Shown: in pieces, positions 48,227-56,609 of the stretch
Layout of the letters: every line of letters starts with the position of its first letter
How positions within the stretch are numbered: the first letter of the stretch is position 1
DNA from: Candidatus Binataceae bacterium
Lineage (GTDB): Bacteria; Desulfobacterota; Binatia; Binatales; Binataceae
Direction: 5' to 3'
NCBI GenBank assembly: GCA_035508495.1
Contig: DATJMX010000035.1
Location: forward strand, 34,330 to 98,329
DNA length: 64,000 nt
Made by a program: the position numbers and the translations under genes
The notes under the pieces: generated by a model
Told to the model about the DNA's origin: nothing
Databases searched by the model: none
The model's input: the letters and a program-made list of their open reading frames with translations, nothing else

Positions 48227-49327
48227 CTAATCGCCATCGATGATCTTCATCACCTTGTTGAGGTCCGGCTCGCAGACAATCGTGTTGCTGAGATTCTTGA
48301 GCGCAGTGTCGGGATCCTTGAGGCCGTGGCCGGTGAGAGTACAGACGACTACGGACCCCGGTTTGATTCCGCCCGTCGCGCCGAATTTCAACAGGCCGGC
48401 GACTGAGGCCGCGGAGGCAGGCTCGGCAAAAACGCCGCCCGTCGCGATCAGCCGATACGCCGCGAGGATCTCCGCGTCGGTAACCATGTCGATGATCCCG
48501 CCGGATTCGTCGCGCGCGGCCGTCGCGCTCTTCCAGGACGCCGGATTGCCAATTTTGATCGCGGTCGCGACGGTATGCGGATCGTCAATCGGATGGCCGA
48601 CGACGATCGGTGCGGATTCCGCCGCCTGGTAGCCCATCATCTTCGGAACCCGAGTCGCGAAACCTTCCTGCTTGTACTCCTGGTAGCCAGCCCAGTACGC
48701 GGTGATATTACCGGCGTTGCCGACGGGCAGGAAATGATGCGTCGGAGCGTCGCCGAGCTGGTCGCAAATCTCAAACGCGGCGGTCTTCTGCCCCGCGATA
48801 CGATCGGGATTGACGCTGTTCACGAGGCGAATCCGCAGGGGGTCGCGCTCGGCGAGATCGCGCACGACCTTCAAGCAGATGTCGAAGTTGCCGATAATTT
48901 CGAGCACGCGCGCGCCATGCATCACGCTTTGCGACAGCTTGCCAAGCGCGACCGATCCTTTGGGAATCAGAACATATGCTTTAATTCCGGCGCGGCCCGC
49001 ATACGCCGCCGCCGATGCGGCGGTATTGCCGGTCGAAGCGCAGATGACGGCCTTGGCGCCCTCGCCCACCGCTTTCGACACGGCGACCGTCATCCCGCGG
49101 TCTTTGAATGATCCGGTGGGATTGGCGCCGTCATACTTAAAGTAAACCTTTATATCTGGGCCGATGCGCTCCGCCAGCGCCGGCGCCTCGATCAGCGGCG
49201 TGTTACCTTCGTTGAGCGTGATGACGGGCGTCGAATCGGTGACGGGCAGGAAGCGGCGGTAATGCTCGATCAGTCCGCGCCAGTAAAACAGACGCGGCTC
49301 GGAATCCTTGTTTTTCGCGGCGGCCAT
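48227..49327 (-). CDS. thrC: Threonine synthase
   Basis: A 366-residue PLP enzyme that converts O-phosphohomoserine to threonine. The PLP lysine is K75 in [11 protein letters not shown]. Other landmarks are [33 protein letters not shown] and [19 protein letters not shown]. It starts two bases after the homoserine dehydrogenase stop. Its substrate must come from a homoserine kinase; no classical thrB is near. Confidence 0.94.
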   Translation of the reverse strand: MAAAKNKDSEPRLFYWRGLIEHYRRFLPVTDSTPVITLNEGNTPLIEAPALAERIGPDIKVYFKYDGANPTGSFKDRGMTVAVSKAVGEGAKAVICASTGNTAASAAAYAGRAGIKAYVLIPKGSVALGKLSQSVMHGARVLEIIGNFDICLKVVRDLAERDPLRIRLVNSVNPDRIAGQKTAAFEICDQLGDAPTHHFLPVGNAGNITAYWAGYQEYKQEGFATRVPKMMGYQAAESAPIVVGHPIDDPHTVATAIKIGNPASWKSATAARDESGGIIDMVTDAEILAAYRLIATGGVFAEPASAASVAGLLKFGATGGIKPGSVVVCTLTGHGLKDPDTALKNLSNTIVCEPDLNKVMKIIDGD

Positions 49328-49329
49328 TA

Positions 49330-50637
49330 CTAAAGCTGCTCCTCGATTCGAATGAAGGCGGGCGGCTCGTCCACGATTCCGCGGCGGCGAATCTCGCTCA
49401 GCGCACGCTTCAAGTTGCGCTCGGGCGATTCATGCGTGCGCATGATTACCGGCACGGTCCGCTCAGCCTCGCGGCCCTTTTGTATCACCGTCGCGATCGA
49501 AATTCCCCGCTTGCCCAGCTCCTGCGCGATCGCCCCCAGGACGCCGGGCTTATCCCGCGCCATGAAACGCAGGTAGTACTCGAATACCACGTCGTCCATC
49601 GGCTGGACACTAGCCCGCTTGATCATCCCGACCGGCAGCCCCAGCGCATGGCCGCGCGCACCGCCGTTCGATGAGCGATGGCGCGCAATCTCGAGAACGT
49701 CGGCCATCACCGCTGTTGCCGTCGGCAGCTCGCCCGCGCCGAGCCCGGAGTACATCGTCCAGCCCAGAGCCTCGCCGTGGATATACATCGCGTTGAAGGC
49801 GCCGCCGACGCTCGCCAGCAGATGCCGCGCCGGGAGCATCGTGGGATGCACGCGGGCTTCGATCGAGCCGTCGTTGTCCTTGGCAATCGCGAGCAGCTTG
49901 ATCACGAAGCCGAGCTCGCGCGCGTACGCGATGTCCGACTGCGTGATCTTCGTGATTCCTTCCGTGTAAACCTGCTTGGGCGTGAGCAGCGTGCCGAACG
50001 CGAGCGTCACCAGGAGACAAAGCTTGTGCGCAGCGTCGTGACCTTCGATATCGAGGGCTGGATTCGCTTCGGCGAGGCCCTTTTTCTGCGCATCGGCGAG
50101 CGCGGTCTCGAACTCGATACCTTCCTCAGTCATCGTCGTGAGAATCGAGTTGCAGGTGCCGTTGACGATTCCATAAACGGCGCGCTGGCGATCGCCTGCG
50201 AGTGATTGCTTGAGCGTGCGGATAATCGGCACTCCTCCGCCGACGCTGGCCTCGAAGCCGACCGCGAGTCCGTGCTTCGCCGCCGCCTGAAAAATCTCGG
50301 GTCCGTGCTCCGCGAGCAGAGCCTTGTTGCCCGTGACGACGTCCTTGCCGGCAGCGAGCGCCTTGAGAATCAGCGAGCGGGCAGGCTCCACGCCGCCGAA
50401 CAGTTCGACGACGATATCGACATCGTCGCGCACGACAAGTGCCGCGCTGTCACGAGTGATCAGCTTGGAAGTAATGCCGAGAGATGGAATCGGCTTGAGA
50501 CTGCGATCGGCGATCGCGACTAATTCGAGCGGCGCGCCGAGCTTGTTCTCGTATGCCGCGGCATGACGTCGCAACAGCTTAACGACGCCGCCGCCGACCG
50601 TACCGCATCCGAGCAGGGCTAGTCTTACAGGTTTCAC
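49330..50637 (-). CDS. hom: Homoserine dehydrogenase
   Basis: A 435-residue dehydrogenase of the threonine/methionine pathway. The Rossmann motif LGCGTVGGG is at residues 9-17. Catalytic-domain signatures are [39 protein letters not shown] and [14 protein letters not shown]. It ends with an ACT domain ([19 protein letters not shown]), a probable site of feedback by threonine. The GTG at 50637 is preferred; upstream codons are Arg/Ser-rich read-through. Confidence 0.94.
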   Translation of the reverse strand: MKPVRLALLGCGTVGGGVVKLLRRHAAAYENKLGAPLELVAIADRSLKPIPSLGITSKLITRDSAALVVRDDVDIVVELFGGVEPARSLILKALAAGKDVVTGNKALLAEHGPEIFQAAAKHGLAVGFEASVGGGVPIIRTLKQSLAGDRQRAVYGIVNGTCNSILTTMTEEGIEFETALADAQKKGLAEANPALDIEGHDAAHKLCLLVTLAFGTLLTPKQVYTEGITKITQSDIAYARELGFVIKLLAIAKDNDGSIEARVHPTMLPARHLLASVGGAFNAMYIHGEALGWTMYSGLGAGELPTATAVMADVLEIARHRSSNGGARGHALGLPVGMIKRASVQPMDDVVFEYYLRFMARDKPGVLGAIAQELGKRGISIATVIQKGREAERTVPVIMRTHESPERNLKRALSEIRRRGIVDEPPAFIRIEEQL

Positions 50638-50668
50638 CGGTGACCCTGGCAGGCGCGATGACTTCGGT

Positions 50669-51874
50669 TCAGGAAACGCTGGCGAGACGCGGCGACTGAC
50701 CCTGTCCGCGTGCGAGGGCCTGCTTGATGCCGCGCAGCGCCTGGCGGGTGCGATGCTCGTTCTCAATCAGCGCGAAACGCACGAACCCATCACCGTCGGC
50801 GCCAAAGCCAATTCCAGGCGACACCGCGACCTTCGCTTCGGCAAGCAGGAATTTCGCGAACTCGAGCGAGCCCATCGCGCGGAACGGCTCCGGAATCGGC
50901 GCCCACACGAACATCGTCGCCTTGGGCTTCTCGACCGGCCATCCCACCTTGTTGAGTCCATCGACGAGCACGTCGCGCCGCCGCTTGTACATCTCGACGA
51001 TTTCGCCGACGCAATCCTGCGGACCGTTGAGCGCCGCGATCGCGGCGACCTGCACGGGGGCGAACATCCCGTAATCGAAATATGACTTGAGCCGCGCGAG
51101 CGCGCCGATCATCTCGCGATTTCCGACCGCGAAGCCGACGCGCCATCCCGGCATGTTGTAGCTTTTCGACAAGGTGTAGAACTCGACGCCGATGTCCTTC
51201 GCGCCCGGCACCTGCATCATCGAGGGCGCCTTGTAGCCGTCGAAGCACAGGTCGGCGTAGGCGAAATCATGCGCCACCATGATGTTGTTCTCGGTCGCGA
51301 ACTCGACGACGTGTTTCATGAACTTGAGATCGACCGTCGCCGTCGTCGGGTTGTGCGGGAAGTTCATGATGAGGAACTTGGGCCGCGGCCAGCAGTGCTC
51401 GACCGCCGCCTTGAGCTCGTCGAAGAATTCCTCGCCGCGCCGCAGCGGAACGCCCTGCACCTGCGCCCCCGCAATGATGCATCCGTACTGATGAATCGGA
51501 TACGTCGGCGTGGGCGCTAGGACCACGTCGCCCTGGTCGAGAATCGCAAGCGCCATGTGTGCGATTCCCTCTTTGGAGCCGATCGTAACGATCGCTTCGG
51601 AGTCGGGATCGAGCTCTACTCCGTGGCGCCTTTTGTACCAGTCTGTAATTGCGAGGCGCAGCTTGTAAACGCCGCGCGATACTGAATAGCGATGGTTGGC
51701 GGGCTTGGCGGCAGCCTCGACCAGCTTGGCGACGATATGCGGCGGAGTCTGGTCGTCGGGATTTCCCATGCCGAAGTCGATAATGTCCTCGCCGGCGCGG
51801 CGCGCTTTTATACACAGATCGCCGATGGCGTTGAAGACGTAGGGAGGCAGCCGCTTAATTCTAGGGAAATCCAT
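50669..51874 (-). CDS. Class I/II aminotransferase (AlaC/diaminopimelate-type)
   Basis: A 401-residue PLP aminotransferase. The PLP lysine is K237 in [27 protein letters not shown] and [17 protein letters not shown] are typical of the AlaC and LL-diaminopimelate aminotransferase groups. The ATG at 51874 fits the family start ([14 protein letters not shown]). It is the first gene of the hom-thrC-apgM-glpX run, 31 bases before hom. Likely donor/acceptor is glutamate with pyruvate or a related keto acid, not proven. Confidence 0.9.
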   Translation of the reverse strand: MDFPRIKRLPPYVFNAIGDLCIKARRAGEDIIDFGMGNPDDQTPPHIVAKLVEAAAKPANHRYSVSRGVYKLRLAITDWYKRRHGVELDPDSEAIVTIGSKEGIAHMALAILDQGDVVLAPTPTYPIHQYGCIIAGAQVQGVPLRRGEEFFDELKAAVEHCWPRPKFLIMNFPHNPTTATVDLKFMKHVVEFATENNIMVAHDFAYADLCFDGYKAPSMMQVPGAKDIGVEFYTLSKSYNMPGWRVGFAVGNREMIGALARLKSYFDYGMFAPVQVAAIAALNGPQDCVGEIVEMYKRRRDVLVDGLNKVGWPVEKPKATMFVWAPIPEPFRAMGSLEFAKFLLAEAKVAVSPGIGFGADGDGFVRFALIENEHRTRQALRGIKQALARGQGQSPRLASVS

Positions 51875-51936
51875 TTTTTGCGTTCCCGCGTTGGTCGGGT
51901 GTTTGCGCAAAACCCGAACGTATAAGTTTTAACCGA

Positions 51937-51976
51937 CGGCCCGCACCTCCGCTAGTAGGAGTGCGCTGGCGGGCCG
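51937..51976 (-). terminator. GC-rich nested hairpin after the MFS gene
   Basis: CGGCCCGC (51937-51944) pairs with GCGGGCCG (51969-51976), with an inner CTCC/GGAG stem. On the minus strand it follows the MFS stop codon by 22 bases and is trailed by TCGGTTAAAAC. The tail is only weakly U-rich. Confidence 0.5.
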
Positions 51977-51998
51977 CCGGCGCTAGTCAATCTCCGCC

Positions 51999-53243
51999 TT
52001 ACTCGACCTCGCCTGCCGCGATCACTGCCTCTTCCGTCCGCGGCCGCAGCATCCAGTAGATCGGCGCCGCGCACATCGAGAGCAATCCAGCGAGCTGCCA
52101 CGCCAAGGGAATCCCATAGGCGTCGGCGATGCGTCCGTTGGCAAGGAGTCCCATCGATCCACCCGCGGTCTGGAACGTGCTGTTGAACGAAAGCAGCGTC
52201 GCGCGCTGGTCCGATTCGATCTGCTCGTTGAACCAGCTCTGCAAGAGCGGTTGGAGCGCGCCGAACGACAGGTTCATCGCGAACAGGCAGCCGAGCATCA
52301 GCCACGGCATCCCGCCGCACAGTCCGGCGATCGAGAGCCCGGCGCCGGTCATTATCACCATCCCGACGACGCGGTTCGCGCGTATCGTCTCGTCGCTGTA
52401 CATGCGCGAGACGACCTCGGCGCCGATCATTCGCGCGAGCGCCAGCGCGCAGTAGATCCAGCCGATGATCCAGATGCCGACGTTGAACGACGAGTCGAAT
52501 ACGATCGGCCATTCGACCCAGTATGGCGCCCAGGCCGCGAATGCGATCGCGCCCGCCGTGCTCAGCATCAGGACATTGCGCGCCGAGAATCCGCTCTTGA
52601 GGCCGCTGCTGACGCGCTCTGCAACCTGCGCGGGCATCGCGCTCAGCTTTATCGCGACGGCATGGCTGCGCGTGTCGCGCATCATGAACCATGCGACGAC
52701 TCCGCAGCACAGATAGCCGCTCGCACCCAGCAGCCACGGATACGCGATGTCGATATCGGCGACATAGGCCCCGATGATCGACGACGCCATGAAAAACATC
52801 GTCTGAAGCTGCGACAGGCGCGAGAAGAGTCGATCCTTCGACCCGACATGACCGGCATCGTCGAGCGCATCGACGCCCCAGGCATCGATCGCACCGTTGC
52901 CGAATGTCGTGCCGATTCCGTCGATACTCTCGGCGAGCAGGAACGCATAGTAATGATGCGCGAAGAAGTACATCGTGAACGCGATCACGCGCAGGGTCGC
53001 GCCGAGCACGCAGGAGCGGCGGCGGCCGAGCGCATCGGCAAACGCGCCGGTCGGCACATCGGTCAGAAACAGGACGATGAAGTACGTCGCGAGAACGCTG
53101 TTGATCTGAAACTGCGTGAGGCCGCGCGCACGCAGGAATAGCGGATAGACGCCAAACAAAAAGCCGCCCGCGAACGAATACATGCCCCACACCGCGTAGT
53201 AGCGGCGCAGCACGCTCCGGATTGCGTCGGTATTCGTAGCCAT
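51999..53243 (-). CDS. MFS transporter
   Basis: A 414-residue major facilitator with about 12 membrane spans. The loop 2-3 motif is seen as DVPTGAFADALGRRRSCVLG. Long central loop RDTRSHAVAIKLSAMPAQV separates the two halves. No substrate motif is recognised. Upstream on the same strand lie a strong terminator and a 17-codon leader ORF, so expression may be attenuated. Confidence 0.88.
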   Translation of the reverse strand: MATNTDAIRSVLRRYYAVWGMYSFAGGFLFGVYPLFLRARGLTQFQINSVLATYFIVLFLTDVPTGAFADALGRRRSCVLGATLRVIAFTMYFFAHHYYAFLLAESIDGIGTTFGNGAIDAWGVDALDDAGHVGSKDRLFSRLSQLQTMFFMASSIIGAYVADIDIAYPWLLGASGYLCCGVVAWFMMRDTRSHAVAIKLSAMPAQVAERVSSGLKSGFSARNVLMLSTAGAIAFAAWAPYWVEWPIVFDSSFNVGIWIIGWIYCALALARMIGAEVVSRMYSDETIRANRVVGMVIMTGAGLSIAGLCGGMPWLMLGCLFAMNLSFGALQPLLQSWFNEQIESDQRATLLSFNSTFQTAGGSMGLLANGRIADAYGIPLAWQLAGLLSMCAAPIYWMLRPRTEEAVIAAGEVE

Positions 53244-53267
53244 TTCCCCACCCTCATCACCGAAAAA

Positions 53268-53303
53268 GAAAAGCCCCGAGGCTCGTAGGCCTCGGGGCTT
53301 TTC
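53268..53303 (-). terminator. Strong Rho-independent terminator 25 bases before the MFS start
   Basis: A perfect 15-bp stem: GAAAAGCCCCGAGGC (53268-53282) with GCCTCGGGGCTTTTC (53289-53303), six-base loop. On the minus strand it is followed by TTTTCTTTTTC, an ideal U-tract. It stands between a small leader ORF and the MFS start codon, where it would stop transcription unless bypassed. Confidence 0.88.
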
Positions 53304-53325
53304 TGAGCCAGGTACAGTTGTGCGA

Positions 53326-53379
53326 CTAAGTAGCCGTAGCTACTGCGGCAGCCGGTTTGTATGCGCTGGTACCTGACAT
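53326..53379 (-). CDS. Leader peptide ORF, 17 codons
   Basis: ATG...TAG reads MSGTSAYKPAAAVATAT. GGGA lies five bases before the ATG. CAGGTAC near its start can pair with GTACCTG after its stop, and GTAGC-TACG-GCTAC forms a hairpin at its end, all just upstream of the terminator. A 12-bp palindrome ATAGGCGCCTAT (53394-53405) and a TTGACT element lie upstream. It is Ala/Thr-rich, a composition seen in some attenuator peptides, but could be chance. Confidence 0.35.
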   Translation of the reverse strand: MSGTSAYKPAAAVATAT

Positions 53380-53473
53380 GTTCCCGCAGGTTAATAGGCG
53401 CCTATGAGACAGTCAAGGAGTGAAGGTTCAGGGCAATTCAAATCGCGGCCGCAGTGCGGCAAGGGGAGATCGA

Positions 53474-54109
53474 CTACACGTTGCCCCACGTTGTCCGTAT
53501 CTTGACGAGTCCCGATTCCGGATCGTCGAGCTGCGTATTGCCGGTGACCGCGAGCCCGATGGCCTCGAAGTGCCGGCGCGGATCGTCAGCGCCGGCTCTG
53601 TGACGGACGAGAAAACCGCCGGGGCCGTAGGACGAGAGAATCACGCGGCCGCCAGGCTTCAGGTACAGCGAGGCGATCCGCTCGAGCATCGCAGGGCATC
53701 GCTCGGGCGGCACGAAATCGGTGAGCGCCGTCACGTAATCAAAGCGGATCGGCGGCGCGAATGTCATTATGTTGCCCGTCCAGATGCGGTCCGCCCATTG
53801 CGGAAACCTGAGCCGCGCGCGCTCCGCAATTCGCGCCGACAGTTCGAGGCCGAATGGCTCGATCGTAAGTCCCTGCTCCGCCGTCCATTGCCTTAGCGTA
53901 TGCATCAAGAGCCCGTTGGCGCATCCGACATCGAGCCACGCGCCATCGTGATCGAAGGCACGCGCAATGATCCGCCGGCGCTTCGCCCAATACGCAAGAT
54001 CGCCTGAGGAGCCGGAGCCGCCGCAAATGTCGCCACGCTCATCAGCCGCGACATATGAGTCCTCGAGCAACCGCAGCACGCGTTCGTGATAATCCGGATC
54101 TTCAGTCAT
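53474..54109 (-). CDS. SAM-dependent methyltransferase
   Basis: A 211-residue class I methyltransferase with motif I GAWLDVGCANGLLMHTL (about residues 56-72), the acidic strand end of motif II (FGLELS) and motif IV DYVTALTDFVPPE. The methyl acceptor is unknown. It diverges from the ABC1 kinase gene and lies upstream of the leader/terminator region. Confidence 0.85.
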   Translation of the reverse strand: MTEDPDYHERVLRLLEDSYVAADERGDICGGSGSSGDLAYWAKRRRIIARAFDHDGAWLDVGCANGLLMHTLRQWTAEQGLTIEPFGLELSARIAERARLRFPQWADRIWTGNIMTFAPPIRFDYVTALTDFVPPERCPAMLERIASLYLKPGGRVILSSYGPGGFLVRHRAGADDPRRHFEAIGLAVTGNTQLDDPESGLVKIRTTWGNV

Positions 54110-54180
54110 CGTCGCGGGCCCCCTGTTCTTTGGCGAATTCGTATCACGTAAGATTAATTCGAGAGCGTGATCTTCACCAG

Positions 54181-55554
54181 ATGGCTGCTGCCGCCGATTC
54201 CTTCGATTTCAAATCCGATGTGCCCGAGCCCGGTATTCTGACCAGGGCTTGGCGCTTTCTCAATGTCGTATGGCTCGCCGTGTATGTGTACCTCGGCTAC
54301 AAGAGCGTGCAGCTCTGGACGAAGTTCGTTAGCAATAAGAACCGGACCGAGCTGTATCGCCGTCAGGATCTGCGCGCCGCGCGTGCGCTGTATGCGACGG
54401 CGATTCGCCTCGAAGGATTACTGATTAAGGCGTCGCAGTTCATCGCGACGCGTGCCGACGTGCTGCCCGACGAATGGGTCAAGACGCTCTCCGGTCTGCA
54501 CGATCGCGTGCCGCCCCGCCCTTTCGACATGATCCGCGCGCAGATCGAGCACGAGCTTGGCCGTCCGCTCTATTCGCTCTTCGCCGAGATCGATGAGAAG
54601 CCGATTGCGTCAGCTTCGCTCGCGCAGGTGCATCGCGCGCGATTGCTCGACGGCCGCGACGCGGCGGTGAAGGTCCAATATCCGGGAATCGAAGGGATCG
54701 TGCGCGCCGACCTGCGCAACATGATCTTCGTGCTCGAAATTCTCGCGCGCCTCGAGCGCGACTTCGATTACCGCATCCTGATTCGCGAGGCACTCAAGTA
54801 CGTGCCGATGGAACTCGACTTCGAGCACGAGGCCGACAACTCCGCGACGATGCGCCGGAACTTCGCCGCCGATCCTCAGGTGATGATTCCCGAGGTGTAT
54901 CGCGAGCTCACCTCGCGCCGCGTACTCACTATGGAGTTCGCGCCCGGCATCAAGATAACCGATGTGCCCGCGCTCGAAGCCGCTGGAATCGACAAGCATG
55001 CCGTCGCGCAGAAGTTGGTCGAGGTGTTCTGCGAGCAGGTGCTGCGCGACGGTTTCTTCCACGCCGATCCGCATCCGGGAAATATCCTGGTGCAGCCGGG
55101 GCCGCGCCTCGTGCTGCTCGACTTCGGCCTCGCCAAGGACTTTCCGCCCGCCTTTCGCGACGGGATCGTGCGGCTCACGTTCGGAATACTCACTTCGAAT
55201 CGCGAGGGAATCGTGCAGGCCTTCACCGATCTCGGTTTTCGCACGCGCAACGGCTCGCCCGACACTCTGCTCGCGATGTCGGATCTTTTCCTCGGCAACA
55301 CGCTCAAATCGAAGAAGGCCTATGCTGACAAAGAGTTAATCGAGCAGTTCTCCGAAGAGCTGCCGCGCGCAATCAAGGCCAATCCCGTCGTCGAAGTGCC
55401 GGGCGATGTACTGCTCGTGAGCCGGATGATGGGGCTGCTTAGCGGGCTCGGCAAGTCGCTCGATTCGCAGGTCGATCTGATGACGACGATCATGCCATAC
55501 GCGCAGCGGCTGATGATGCCATCCGTACCGGCGCCATCGCCCGCGGCCGAATAG
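54181..55554 (+). CDS. ABC1/UbiB-family atypical kinase
   Basis: A 457-residue AarF/UbiB-like protein. Kinase-like motifs are ASASLAQVHRA (Ala-rich nucleotide loop), AAVKVQYPGI with the ATP lysine, ADPHPGNILVQ and DFGLAKD. The N-terminal KxGQ motif that occludes the active site in this family reads KASQ here (LLIKASQFIATRADVLP), Gly to Ser. An N-terminal membrane segment lies near residue 25-45. Members support ubiquinone or lipid metabolism. The start at 54181 fits the family. Confidence 0.88.
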   Translation: MAAAADSFDFKSDVPEPGILTRAWRFLNVVWLAVYVYLGYKSVQLWTKFVSNKNRTELYRRQDLRAARALYATAIRLEGLLIKASQFIATRADVLPDEWVKTLSGLHDRVPPRPFDMIRAQIEHELGRPLYSLFAEIDEKPIASASLAQVHRARLLDGRDAAVKVQYPGIEGIVRADLRNMIFVLEILARLERDFDYRILIREALKYVPMELDFEHEADNSATMRRNFAADPQVMIPEVYRELTSRRVLTMEFAPGIKITDVPALEAAGIDKHAVAQKLVEVFCEQVLRDGFFHADPHPGNILVQPGPRLVLLDFGLAKDFPPAFRDGIVRLTFGILTSNREGIVQAFTDLGFRTRNGSPDTLLAMSDLFLGNTLKSKKAYADKELIEQFSEELPRAIKANPVVEVPGDVLLVSRMMGLLSGLGKSLDSQVDLMTTIMPYAQRLMMPSVPAPSPAAE

Positions 55555-55637
55555 GGCGTTAAATTTTTCTCGCGCTGTCGATTGATCAGCATTGCGCGCT
55601 GGACCATCGCCTGATCCTCGCATATCTTCGTCGCACC

Positions 55638-56507
55638 GTGACCAACGAAATCGAACAGGTTGCATTGCGCGCAGCCCGCGCCGCCGGCCGGATTCATCTC
55701 AAACGCCTCAGCCGCATCAACGTCAATCGCAAGTCGAACTCGATCGACCTGGTCACGGAGGCCGACCAGGAATCCGAGGCTGCGATTCTCGACGTGATTC
55801 ATCGCGCATTCCCGACCCACGCTTTTCTCGGCGAGGAGACCGGCGCGAGCCGCCACCAGAGCGACCATCGATGGATCGTCGATCCGCTCGACGGCACCAC
55901 CAACTTCGCGCATGGCTATCCGCAGTTCTGCGTATCGATCGCCTACGAACACAAGGGCCGCGTGCAGTTCGGCGTGGTGTACGACGCGTTAAAAAAAGAA
56001 ACCTTCAGTGCTCATCGCGGCCGCGGCGCCCGCCTTAACGGCAAACCGATGCGCGTGAGCACCTGCGATTTTCTTTCCGCCGCGCTGCTCGAGACAGGGT
56101 TTCCGTACGATCGCCGCGAGCGGCGCCGCTTTTACATGTGCTTCTGGGAAGCGTTCATGATGCGCGCGCAGGGCGTGCGGCGCACGGGAGCGGCGGCGCT
56201 CGATCTTTGCTACGTCGCGGCCGGACGCGTCGACGGCTTCTGGGAATTCGGTCTGAAGCCGTGGGACGTTGCAGCGGGCGCACTCATCGTCGAAGAATCA
56301 CGCGGCCGCGTCTCGAACATGGATGGCACTCAACTCGATCTTACCGCTGGTAACATTGTCGCGAGCAACGGCAAGCTTCATGACCAGATGATCGAGACGA
56401 TCAAAGAAGCGAAGCCGGAGGCTGAGCGCCGCCACGCCGCGATGCTCGCCGAAGAAGCGGCCGCCGCCCAAACCGATCCGCCGCGCATGGCCGCGCGCAG
56501 CAACTAA
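55638..56507 (+). CDS. Inositol monophosphatase family protein
   Basis: A 289-residue metal-dependent phosphatase. Metal-site motifs are GEETGAS, WIVDPLDGTTNFAHG and WDVAAGALIVEESRG. It starts at GTG 55638. An Ala/Glu-rich C-terminal tail extends past the normal domain. It follows the ABC1 kinase gene by 83 bases and may act as SuhB-like inositol monophosphatase or on another phosphate ester. Confidence 0.9.
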   Translation: MTNEIEQVALRAARAAGRIHLKRLSRINVNRKSNSIDLVTEADQESEAAILDVIHRAFPTHAFLGEETGASRHQSDHRWIVDPLDGTTNFAHGYPQFCVSIAYEHKGRVQFGVVYDALKKETFSAHRGRGARLNGKPMRVSTCDFLSAALLETGFPYDRRERRRFYMCFWEAFMMRAQGVRRTGAAALDLCYVAAGRVDGFWEFGLKPWDVAAGALIVEESRGRVSNMDGTQLDLTAGNIVASNGKLHDQMIETIKEAKPEAERRHAAMLAEEAAAAQTDPPRMAARSN

Positions 56508-56609
56508 TCTATCACTAAAACAGCCTGACGAGTCTGGCTGCCAAGCGGTTCCTACATCACCCCGCCCGCGACGTGCGCCGCCGGAGGGCGCTTAAGCTCC
56601 ATTAACACT

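Noticed and set aside
51952..53190. 412-codon reading frame opposite in phase to the MFS gene
   Set aside because: It is very Arg-rich and overlaps the MFS gene on the same strand in another frame; the MFS frame has membrane spans and a family motif.
56508..56609. Terminator from CAGCC...GGCTG between convergent genes
   Set aside because: Five- to six-base stem with a long loop and no U-tract; too weak to call.
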